This document shows, one piece after another, positions 1 through 6,429 of a stretch of DNA of 9,091 nt. A model generated the notes under the pieces. The model saw nothing but the letters and a program-made list of their open reading frames with translations. It searched no databases and had not been told where the DNA came from. How positions within the stretch are numbered: position 1 is the stretch's first letter; each line of letters starts with the position of its first letter. Made by a program: the position numbers and the translations under genes. The stretch comes from DAOPXV01 sp035352535 (GTDB taxonomy: Bacteria > Muiribacteriota > UBA9980), in the NCBI GenBank assembly GCA_964545075.1, contig CAZJFS010000176.1, positions 1-9,091 of the forward strand, written 5' to 3'.

Positions 1-722
1 AGATCAATCGAAGACTTTGCGGCGTTCTGGCGTCCCTTCATTTCGCGCCTACGTCTCTCGCCCGTCAAAATCTTTTGCGCGAGAATATTTCGGATAAAAA
101 TATTTTTGTTACCGGAAACACTATCGTGGACGCTCTCGGATATATCCTTGAAAAAAAGGCCGTGGATATAAGTTCGCCGCGGATCCGTGAAGCCCTGGCC
201 GGCGGGAAGAAGATCATAGCGGTTACCGCTCACCGCCGTGAAAACTTCGGCGGGCCTCTCGAATCAATGTGCGCGGCGTTCCTTCGTATCGTCAGGGAGA
301 ATGAGGACGCCGTAATCGTCTATCCTGTTCATCTCAACCCGAACGTTAAAAGCGTAGTGGAAAAAAATATCGCGGGGCATGAAAGGATAATCCTTGAAAA
401 GCCCATGCAATATCTTGAATTTGTGACTCTTATGAATTCAAGCTTTTTCATTTTGACGGACTCGGGCGGCATTCAGGAGGAGGCCGTAACTCTTAAAAAG
501 CCGGTTCTTGTCATGCGCGAACTGACGGAGCGCCCGGAAATAATACAATGCGGATGCGGACTCCTGGTGGGAAGCGATCCCGGCCGGATAACGGCCGCGG
601 CCAACAAACTTCTCGGATCCGATAGCGAGTACGAGCAGATGGCGAAGGGGTCCGATTGCTTCGGCGACGGAATGGCGTCCTCGAAGATAATAAGCGCCAT
701 AAAAAATATATTCGGAATATAG
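1..722 (+). CDS. wecB: UDP-N-acetylglucosamine 2-epimerase (non-hydrolysing), 3' part
   Basis: This enzyme interconverts UDP-GlcNAc and UDP-ManNAc in the cytoplasm, supplying ManNAc-type sugars for surface glycans. The reading frame is open from the left edge, and bases 3-74 already encode family sequence (INRRLCGVLASLHFAPT, then ARQNLLRE). The TTG at 75 is therefore internal, and the gene begins before the window. About 239 residues are visible; the family is usually near 370, so roughly the first 130 are missing. Visible signatures are FVTGNTIVD, TAHRREN (the HRRE His is a known active-site region), YPVHLNPNV, LTDSGGIQEEA and ELTERPE. The last two belong to the C-terminal nucleotide-binding half. 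The end (FGDGMASSKI) is normal for the family, and stop TAG is at 720-722. The next gene starts six bases later, which suggests co-transcription and possibly translational coupling. Confidence 0.95.
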   Translation, partial: INRRLCGVLASLHFAPTSLARQNLLRENISDKNIFVTGNTIVDALGYILEKKAVDISSPRIREALAGGKKIIAVTAHRRENFGGPLESMCAAFLRIVRENEDAVIVYPVHLNPNVKSVVEKNIAGHERIILEKPMQYLEFVTLMNSSFFILTDSGGIQEEAVTLKKPVLVMRELTERPEIIQCGCGLLVGSDPGRITAAANKLLGSDSEYEQMAKGSDCFGDGMASSKIISAIKNIFGI

Positions 723-728
723 AATGCT

Positions 729-1250
729 ATGGAAATAGAAAAATTGCGATCGACTTTTTCATCCTCAAAAAAATGCGCCATATGCGGTATCGGAAATCCC
801 GATCGGGGCGATGACGCGGCCGGCACGCTCGCCGTTGCGGCTTTATTTGAAAAGCGCGGGGAGTCCACTGATGAGCGCAGCGTTATCGAATATGCCGATA
901 GCGGACGATCCGTCCTGATAATAGACGCCATGACCGTTCCTGAAAATTATCTTGAAGAGATAATGGACTTTTCCCCCGACACTCTTATTTTTATCGATTG
1001 CGCCGATTTTAACGACGTGTCGGTGAAGCCAGGCTTCGTTAGGGTTTTTGACGAGAGGTCGCTGCCGTCTAACGAAACGGCGTCCACTCATTCGATACCG
1101 CTTTCCGTATTTATAGCTATATTGAAGAACAGGATGCCTGAAATGAAAGTCGTGATAGCGGGGATCCAGCCTTTATCCGTCGAATTCGGCGCCGCGGTAT
1201 GCTCGGGAGTTAAATCGGCGTGCGAAAAGATTTGCGGGGCGCTTGTTTAG
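729..1250 (+). CDS. hycI: HycI-family [NiFe]-hydrogenase maturation endopeptidase
   Basis: This is a peptidase A31 protein of 173 aa. Known members clip the C-terminal tail from the large subunit of a [NiFe] hydrogenase after nickel insertion, the final maturation step. Family motifs in order are GIGNPDRGDDAAG (about 20-32), VPEN (70-73), FIDCADF (88-94), STHSIPLSVFI (119-129) and GIQP. The expected nickel-sensing ligands are present: Asp28 (GDD), Asp90 and His121. PEN, THSIPL and GIQP place it nearer HycI than HybD or HoxM. It is slightly longer than E. coli HycI (156 aa), with a short N-terminal extension and extra residues at about 41-63. The ATG at 729 follows wecB by six bases and has only a weak GGA upstream. 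An ATG at 724 reads into an early stop. No hydrogenase or hyp gene is in the window, so its substrate is unknown. It could instead serve a distant hydrogenase-like complex. Confidence 0.88.
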   Translation: MEIEKLRSTFSSSKKCAICGIGNPDRGDDAAGTLAVAALFEKRGESTDERSVIEYADSGRSVLIIDAMTVPENYLEEIMDFSPDTLIFIDCADFNDVSVKPGFVRVFDERSLPSNETASTHSIPLSVFIAILKNRMPEMKVVIAGIQPLSVEFGAAVCSGVKSACEKICGALV

Positions 1251-3160
1251 GAAGCCCTGAATTTTATTACTCTGTCGTCGGATTTTTTAGCTCCCGCTTC
1301 GCCTTCTTTTCTTGTTTTTTTCCTGCGTTCGAGGACCTCGGGCTTATAGCTTCCGACGATATGAATCAGTTTCTCTTTTATCTTGTACGGGTTATTGGTT
1401 CTCGCGTAACGTTCAAGGGCCTGTATCTCGCGTTCCAGTATCTCCGCGTTTATTTCCTGCTTTCTCGCCACGAAGATCTTTTTATGTACGGTCCTTCTGG
1501 TGCCTTCTTCCGCGGTAAGAAGCTCCTCGTATAGCTTTTCAGCGGGGCGCAGGCCCGTGAACTCGATCTTGATATCGGCGCCGGGTTCGAGACCTGAAAG
1601 CCTTATCAGATCGTTCGCCAGATCTACTATTTTGACGGGTTTACCCATATCAAGTATGAATATCTCTCCGCCGGCGGCCATTACCGATGCCTGAAGGACT
1701 AGTTTCGCGGCCTCCGGGATGGTCATGAAGTATCTGGTTATTTCCGGATGCGTGACCGTTATCGGCCCGCCCGCCTCGATCTGTTTCTTGAAAAGAGGTA
1801 TTACCGAGCCGCGCGATCCGAGTACGTTTCCGAACCTCACGGCAACGAATTTAGTTTTCGAGACGTTCGCTTTCGATTGGATATACATTTCGGCTACGCG
1901 CTTGGTGGCGCCCATGACGGAAGTGGGGTTTACCGCCTTGTCGGTCGAAATGAGCAGAAATGTCGATGCGCCATATTTTTCGGCCATATCCACGAGGTTT
2001 TTAGTTCCGATGACGTTATTTTTAACGGCTTCGTCGGGATTATTTTCCATGAGCGGGACGTGCTTGTGCGCGGCGGCGTGAAAAACCATATCTATCTTTC
2101 TTTTCGAGAAAATGTCTTCGAGCTTCGTCCGGTCCTGGACGTCCGTTATTATGAATTCCGCTTTTATATCCGGGAATTCGGAGTTGAATTCGTTGCTTAA
2201 ATTAAAGACGCTGTATTCTCCGCGTCCCAGAAGATAAAGTTTTTTAGGCTTGAAACGGGCTATTTCGCGGGCCAACTGCGATCCGATGGAACCGCCTGCG
2301 CCGGTGACGAGTATCGTTTTTGAAGACAGCTGGTTTTTTATTTCATGGATATCCAGGTCAACCTGTTCGCGTCCTAAAAGGTCTTCGATCTTTACGTCCC
2401 TTATCTGCGAAACGTATACGTCTTCGTCTATAAGTTCGTAAACGCCGGGAACCGTTTTGATTTTTATATTGGCGTTGTTGCACGCCTCTATTATCATTTT
2501 CATCTCTTCGCCCGTAGCGGAAGGTATGGCTATTACTATTTCCTCTATGCCGTATTCCAGAACCAGACTGTCCAGGTTGTCGCGACCGCCGAGGACTGGC
2601 AGGTTATGTATTTTCATTGTGCGCTTGTCGCGATCGTCGTCGAGTATTCCGACGGGCCTGTATCCAAGTTCCGGATGCTTGAGCATTTCGCGGATTATCA
2701 TGTCGCCCGCGTCGCCTGCGCCGTAGATGAATATCTTTTTCAGGCTGTCCGCGGATGCTTTTTTCTGGAAATATTCATAGCGCATTCTGAATAAAAGGCG
2801 CGAAGTCCCGATCAAAAAGAAGGTTATGCACATGTCGAGCGCCATGACCGAACGCGGCAGGCGCCCCTGCAGAAAGTAAATATAGGTTATGATTATGAGC
2901 GAACTCACGACGATGGATTTGAATATGTTGATCAGGTCGCTTATCGAGGCGTAGCGCCAGATGCGGTTATACATTCCGAGAAAATAAAAAGTTGAGATCT
3001 TTATGAAAATAAAAGTGGCGAAAAGCGAATATTCAGAATATTGGGGAGGGATCATTCCGCGGTCGAGATAAAATGTTATGAAAAGACTTACCAATAGCGA
3101 AGAAGCTACGAGTATCGAGTCTAACACCGCGAGTATTATTCTTTTTTTTCTAGTATCCAT
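1247..3160 (-). CDS. capD: Membrane-bound UDP-sugar 4,6-dehydratase (WbpM/PglF/CapD type)
   Basis: The 637-aa protein belongs to the long membrane-anchored branch of nucleotide-sugar dehydratases. These typically convert UDP-GlcNAc to UDP-4-keto-6-deoxy-GlcNAc, the entry to QuiNAc, FucNAc, bacillosamine and related surface sugars. The N-terminus has four hydrophobic segments (about 8-30, 46-66, 82-98, 106-125). A first Rossmann-like domain follows with IYGAGDAGDMI (145-155), then the catalytic SDR domain with TGAGGSIGSQ (286-295). The catalytic region reads LISTDKAV (403-410) then VMGATK (415-420). The usual SDR Tyr of YxxxK is Met416 paired with Lys420, as known for WbpM. FRMRYEYF, HKHVPLMENNP and RFGNVLGSRGSV also fit the family. 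The basic tail (about 610-637) is not conserved. ATG at 3160 has no Shine-Dalgarno but an extended -10 promoter sits just upstream. The stop overlaps the hycI stop. Exact product and stereochemistry cannot be read from sequence. Confidence 0.93.
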   Translation of the reverse strand: MDTRKKRIILAVLDSILVASSLLVSLFITFYLDRGMIPPQYSEYSLFATFIFIKISTFYFLGMYNRIWRYASISDLINIFKSIVVSSLIIITYIYFLQGRLPRSVMALDMCITFFLIGTSRLLFRMRYEYFQKKASADSLKKIFIYGAGDAGDMIIREMLKHPELGYRPVGILDDDRDKRTMKIHNLPVLGGRDNLDSLVLEYGIEEIVIAIPSATGEEMKMIIEACNNANIKIKTVPGVYELIDEDVYVSQIRDVKIEDLLGREQVDLDIHEIKNQLSSKTILVTGAGGSIGSQLAREIARFKPKKLYLLGRGEYSVFNLSNEFNSEFPDIKAEFIITDVQDRTKLEDIFSKRKIDMVFHAAAHKHVPLMENNPDEAVKNNVIGTKNLVDMAEKYGASTFLLISTDKAVNPTSVMGATKRVAEMYIQSKANVSKTKFVAVRFGNVLGSRGSVIPLFKKQIEAGGPITVTHPEITRYFMTIPEAAKLVLQASVMAAGGEIFILDMGKPVKIVDLANDLIRLSGLEPGADIKIEFTGLRPAEKLYEELLTAEEGTRRTVHKKIFVARKQEINAEILEREIQALERYARTNNPYKIKEKLIHIVGSYKPEVLERRKKTRKEGEAGAKKSDDRVIKFRAS

Positions 3161-3169
3161 AATTAGATA

Positions 3170-3198
3170 ATTATAACATTTTAATTGTTTTCACGCAA
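3170..3198 (-). promoter_or_regulatory. Candidate extended -10 promoter for the UDP-sugar dehydratase gene
   Basis: On the - strand, TGTTATAAT (3178-3170) is a perfect extended -10 element. A weak -35 match TTGCGT (3198-3193) lies 17 bases upstream. The hexamer ends nine bases before the ATG at 3160, so initiation would fall within a few bases of the start codon. The transcript would then be leaderless or nearly so, which fits the absence of any Shine-Dalgarno sequence. Confidence 0.6.
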
Positions 3199-3209
3199 CA
3201 TTAGCGAGG

Positions 3210-3219
3210 AAACCGGTTT
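3210..3219. repeat. Perfect 10-bp palindrome AAACCGGTTT between two genes
   Basis: AAACCGGTTT lies in the 67-base gap between the transpeptidase stop and the dehydratase promoter, just upstream of the -35 element on the - strand. It has no loop and no following T-run in the - direction, so it is not an intrinsic terminator. It could be a protein-binding site. A 10-bp palindrome can also occur by chance. Confidence 0.35.
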
Positions 3220-3227
3220 AAATTTTA

Positions 3228-4106
3228 TTATTTCAGCTCTTCGACGGCCAGCTTTTCCTTTATTTCGACGAAGACATCTGAAATATTGACTTTTTTATTT
3301 GCCTTGCCTTTTTTTACGATGGTCTTGACGAATTCGTCCGTGTATGAGATTCCATTGGCCGAAAGCTCGTTCATGACCATTTCTTCAGGATCGGGGTTCT
3401 GGCCGTATATGTCGTCGTAAAAATAAAAAACGCCGTCGACGAATTCGACCGTATTATAGCTTATAACTACCTTTGTTCCGGGGCCTACCCGTTTATAAAG
3501 GTCGAGCATATCTTCGATCGAAAGCCCCATGCAGCCTGTTGAACAGGCATGTCCGAGCGTTTCGGGGTTGGTGGTCGCGTGAAAGATCTGTCCGGTTATT
3601 TCGCCGTTGATCTCGATCTCGAGGCCCTTCATTTTTTCATAAGGTATTTTTATGCGTTTTATAACGCGGCCCTGGTATTTGTTTTTAATATTCGAATATC
3701 TTATTATTTCGCCTTTTTGGGGCCCGTCCGAATAGCGGAAATATGAAGGCGCGAATTTTCTGGTTATTTCGCCTTCGCCGGTAACGGTTTTATGCTTTGG
3801 CGAACCGACCCTTATCCTGTATTTTTTTTCTACCACCCGCGAAGATATCAGGCGAAGGTTGAAGGATGGTATATTGACGTATATTTCATATTTTTTATCG
3901 TATTCTTCGCCGTTCGCGGAGCCGGGATCGACGTCGCCTGAAACGTTCTCGTCCTCGGGGTTGTAAGAACCGGCTTCGTCGTAATCCTGCGCGTACAATT
4001 CTCGCTGGAAAGACCAGCCCAGCGTATGAAAGCAGAGCAGCAAAAATAAAACTCCGGCTAAAAACGCGAAGTGTTTTTGCGGCGTTATATTGTTTTTAGT
4101 GTCCAT
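3228..4106 (-). CDS. Exported L,D-transpeptidase (YkuD domain) with divergent active-site motif
   Basis: Such enzymes form 3-3 peptidoglycan cross-links or attach proteins to the wall, outside the cytoplasmic membrane. The 292-aa form has a short basic start, one hydrophobic segment (about 12-32, signal peptide or anchor, no lipobox) and an acidic linker (about 40-70). The YkuD domain spans about 72-217, followed by a C-terminal tail with DDIYGQNPDPEEMV, a pattern seen after this domain in related proteins. The catalytic block has His176 (HATTNPETLG) and Cys192 (STGCMG). It aligns well with the B. subtilis YkuD block HGTNNPASIG...SKGCIR, but the normally conserved Arg after the Cys is Gly194, and the His of the common SHGC form is Thr190. 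I chose ATG at 4106. An in-frame TTG at 4124 would add six residues but has no ribosome-binding site. Start and stop are distinct from rex (gap 27 bases). Confidence 0.9.
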   Translation of the reverse strand: MDTKNNITPQKHFAFLAGVLFLLLCFHTLGWSFQRELYAQDYDEAGSYNPEDENVSGDVDPGSANGEEYDKKYEIYVNIPSFNLRLISSRVVEKKYRIRVGSPKHKTVTGEGEITRKFAPSYFRYSDGPQKGEIIRYSNIKNKYQGRVIKRIKIPYEKMKGLEIEINGEITGQIFHATTNPETLGHACSTGCMGLSIEDMLDLYKRVGPGTKVVISYNTVEFVDGVFYFYDDIYGQNPDPEEMVMNELSANGISYTDEFVKTIVKKGKANKKVNISDVFVEIKEKLAVEELK

Positions 4107-4113
4107 GTGAAAT

Positions 4114-4142
4114 ATTATCGGCAATAAAAAAAATTATTTTAA
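4114..4142 (-). promoter_or_regulatory. Possible promoter for the L,D-transpeptidase gene, overlapping the end of rex
   Basis: On the - strand, GATAAT (4119-4114, five of six matches to the -10 consensus) lies seven bases upstream of the ATG at 4106. TTAAAA (4142-4137, four of six matches to the -35 consensus) is 17 bases further up and covers the last rex codons. As with the next gene, transcription would begin at or beside the start codon. The region is very A/T-rich, so chance is a real possibility. Confidence 0.35.
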
Positions 4143-4790
4143 GTTCAGATGGTGTGATATAGCGAAAAACTCGAGCGTCAGGTCAACTTCCTGAAGCCTT
4201 ATGAAGGGCGGGACCTTTATTTTTTTCGTGGTGAAGTTGATTATGCCTCCAATCGCCGATTCACACATGAGTTCCGCCACGCCCTGAGCCGCCTCGGCCG
4301 GCGTGGTTATTATTCCGATCTCGATACGGTTGTCGGTTACGATTTCCTTGAACGAACTTATGTCGTAGATCTTATGGCCGTAGTGGACCATGCCGATCTT
4401 GTTCTTGTCGTTATCGAAAACGGCGACTATTTTAAAACCGTACTGGGTAAGGCTTTTGAAGTTTAAAAGGGCGGAGCCGAGGTTTCCGGCGCCAACTATA
4501 GCGGCTTTATAGGTTTGATTGAGGCCGAGTATTTCCTTTAGAACTTTTTTCAGGTCGAATATATCGTATCCCTTGCTTTTTTGACCGAATTCACCGAAAA
4601 AAGAAAGGTCTTTGCGGACCTGGGTCGGCTTTATATCCAGCGCTTCGCCTATCGTTTTTGAGGAAATGTTGAAGGCGCCGACGTCGTCTATAGAATCTAA
4701 AAAGTGAAGATACTGGCCTAAGCGAGCAAGAGTAAGGCTGGAAACACGTTTGCCGTACTTATTGGCCGTCCCGGTTTTATTGGATGTCAT
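4134..4790 (-). CDS. rex: Redox-sensing transcriptional repressor Rex
   Basis: Rex is a cytoplasmic homodimer that represses fermentation, respiration and hydrogen-related genes until a high NADH/NAD+ ratio releases it from DNA. The N-terminal winged helix contains ISSKTIGEALDIKPTQVRKDLSFFGEFG, given here only in parts: ISSKTIGEAL, TQVRKDLSFFGEFG, then KSKGYD. The Rossmann domain has VGAGNLGSALL, an acidic FDND after the second strand, and IITTPAEAAQ and GIINFT. The C-terminal helix (EVDLTLEFFAISHHL) is the arm that swaps between subunits in known structures. I chose ATG at 4790 (218 aa) because GGGA lies nine bases upstream and the length fits the family (B. subtilis Rex is about 215 aa). 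An in-frame ATG at 4820 would add ten residues (228 aa) and start four bases after the upstream gene, without a Shine-Dalgarno. Fold and function are secure; target genes are unknown. Confidence 0.94.
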   Translation of the reverse strand: MTSNKTGTANKYGKRVSSLTLARLGQYLHFLDSIDDVGAFNISSKTIGEALDIKPTQVRKDLSFFGEFGQKSKGYDIFDLKKVLKEILGLNQTYKAAIVGAGNLGSALLNFKSLTQYGFKIVAVFDNDKNKIGMVHYGHKIYDISSFKEIVTDNRIEIGIITTPAEAAQGVAELMCESAIGGIINFTTKKIKVPPFIRLQEVDLTLEFFAISHHLNLK

Positions 4791-4799
4791 GTTGATATT

Positions 4800-4803
4800 T
4801 CCC
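4800..4803 (-). promoter_or_regulatory. Shine-Dalgarno-like GGGA deciding the rex start
   Basis: GGGA on the - strand lies nine bases upstream of the ATG at 4790. No comparable purine tract precedes the alternative ATG at 4820, whose upstream sequence is the end of the TPR gene followed by an A-run. This favours the shorter Rex. Confidence 0.45.
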
Positions 4804-4824
4804 GTCAGCGTCCCTTGCATTTTT

Positions 4825-6417
4825 TTATTCAGGGTCGAATGTCCTTAATATTTCGACGACTTTCTGATAGATCTCAGATTTTTTATCTACCAGCATGGAA
4901 ACTTTTTTCAGGTTATTATAAGCTTCCCGCCTGTTGCCTTTTTTAAGATTGACCTGTCCGAGCTGATAATAATAGGCCGGATCCGCAGTCTGGCTTATTT
5001 CGATGGCCTTCATCAAATATTCGCGGGCCTGATCGAGCCTTCCGAGTTTATGATACATTATGCCTATATTGTAATGTATCCCGGCTTCCCGCGGACTTAA
5101 CTTAAGAGCGACCAGAAACAGTTTCAGAGCTTCCTCGAAATTTTCGCGTTCGGAATATACGGTGGCGAGGTTATTATAGGCTTCGACGTAGGAACGGTCG
5201 TAGGAAATGGCGCGTCTGAAATATTTTATCGCTTCGTCATAGTGGCCCTTTACCTTTAATACAATGCCCTTGGCGTTGTTAGCTATAGGCGATTTCGGGT
5301 CGCGGGTAAGGGCCTCGTTATAAAATGCCTCGGCGCGTTCATAAACGCCTATGAAAGCGTAATAATCTCCATCTGAAAGAAGTTTTTCAACATCGTTTTT
5401 GATTTTTTGAGAGGCTTCGGTGGCAAATATGGGGATCTCGATCTTTGGTTTTTTACGGAAACTGTCGCGGTCGGCGGCGACCCGGCCGTTCATGTCGATC
5501 TTGAAATTTTTTGCGTCCCCTGAAAAGTTTCTGGGAATAGAGCCGCTTTCTTTAAGTTTTTCGATGTCTATAGCCGCTAATATCTTGCGATTGATGAATA
5601 TCTCGGAAGTTTCGGGTATGAGGGAGATGGCTTTCCAGTCGAAGCCGCCTTTGATGCTGTTCTTAATATCGATCTCTGAATTATGCTTGTATATGCCTTT
5701 TTGAAGGATCGCTTCTTCCTGATAAAGCTGGCACTGATTATAAATGCTGGCCAGAAGCTCTTTTGAAATAGAGCCTTTGGGAGCGTTACGTATCTTTTCG
5801 CGCAACTTTTTCAAAAACTGCAGAGCGGCTTTTTCGTCTCCGTTGTCTTTGGCGTATTTGAAAACGTAAAACCATGATTCCAGGCGATCCGGGTTATCGA
5901 CGATATCCGATTTGAACATATCGTTGGCTTCATCGAATTTGCCTTCCGAAAGCTTCTTGAGGCCCTGGTAATAATTGATGTTGTTTTCCAGCTCTTCAGC
6001 GTCTGAAAGCGGCGGTGGAGCTTCCAACGTTTTTTTTTCGGCGGCGGCCTCGACTTCCGCTGTTTGAGAAGTCAGCTTAGGCGTCTCAGCCATTTCTTCC
6101 TTGAGCTTTTTAGCCGCGGCGAGTTTTTCCATACGGTCTGAAAGCCATGATTTTAAAGACTTGGCGTGCTGGTTATCCGGGTTGAGCTTAAGGGCTTTTT
6201 CACATTGCTCGAGAGCTTTTTCATAGTTCTTGCGGTTAACGGCCTGATATTTGGCTTCCTGATACCAGTAAAATGAATCCTGCTGGTTAATAAGCGAAAC
6301 ATCCGCCAGCGCCGGAGCATACCTGACGAAAGCCGTCTGATGTGAAACAGTAAGGGCGGCCGCGACGAATAAGCAATATAAGAATTTTTGGATGTATCCC
6401 GGTTTACGTGATGTCAT
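4825..6417 (-). CDS. Exported tetratricopeptide-repeat protein, 530 aa
   Basis: No specific function is recognised. A basic start and hydrophobic stretch (about 10-28) followed by APALADVS (34-41) look like a Sec signal peptide or anchor. One TPR-like unit follows (about 49-82), then a charged, Ala/Glu-rich linker with PPP (about 97-142), then two helical repeats (about 144-211). A middle region with no recognised repeat spans about 245-335. A run of five well-formed TPRs ends the protein (about 343-376, 377-410, 411-444, 445-478, 480-513), with typical pairs such as AKGIVLKVKGHYDEAIKYF and YNNLATVYSERENFEEALKLF. TPR arrays usually hold partners together, so a scaffold role at the envelope is plausible. 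It starts 12 bases after the preceding TPR-like gene, and rex follows directly. The ATG at 6417 has no clear Shine-Dalgarno. The repeat family is secure; the biological role is open. Confidence 0.88.
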   Translation of the reverse strand: MTSRKPGYIQKFLYCLFVAAALTVSHQTAFVRYAPALADVSLINQQDSFYWYQEAKYQAVNRKNYEKALEQCEKALKLNPDNQHAKSLKSWLSDRMEKLAAAKKLKEEMAETPKLTSQTAEVEAAAEKKTLEAPPPLSDAEELENNINYYQGLKKLSEGKFDEANDMFKSDIVDNPDRLESWFYVFKYAKDNGDEKAALQFLKKLREKIRNAPKGSISKELLASIYNQCQLYQEEAILQKGIYKHNSEIDIKNSIKGGFDWKAISLIPETSEIFINRKILAAIDIEKLKESGSIPRNFSGDAKNFKIDMNGRVAADRDSFRKKPKIEIPIFATEASQKIKNDVEKLLSDGDYYAFIGVYERAEAFYNEALTRDPKSPIANNAKGIVLKVKGHYDEAIKYFRRAISYDRSYVEAYNNLATVYSERENFEEALKLFLVALKLSPREAGIHYNIGIMYHKLGRLDQAREYLMKAIEISQTADPAYYYQLGQVNLKKGNRREAYNNLKKVSMLVDKKSEIYQKVVEILRTFDPE

Positions 6418-6429
6418 GTAAGCTGCCGT

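Noticed and set aside
75..722. wecB as a complete 215-aa gene starting at the TTG at 75
   Set aside because: Bases 3-74 in the same frame encode conserved epimerase sequence, so the gene begins before the window.
473..931. 152-aa open frame on the - strand across the wecB-hycI junction
   Set aside because: It lies antisense to two well-supported genes, has no recognisable protein pattern and no start signal.
3186..3200. A proper Rex operator upstream of the dehydratase gene
   Set aside because: The site shows TGTT and AACA arms but lacks the TTGTGA or TTGTTAA half-sites and the normal spacing, so it is listed only as a weak repeat.
4107..4124. TTG at 4124 as the transpeptidase start
   Set aside because: It adds only six residues before a good ATG at 4106 and has no ribosome-binding site; the signal peptide looks normal from the ATG.
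6030..6038. A/T homopolymer runs (T9 here, T8 at 3142-3149 and 8740-8747) as slippage or phase-variation tracts
   Set aside because: They are in-frame Lys codons in an A/T-rich, Lys-rich context. One is in essential secA, so they probably reflect composition. No frameshift is seen.
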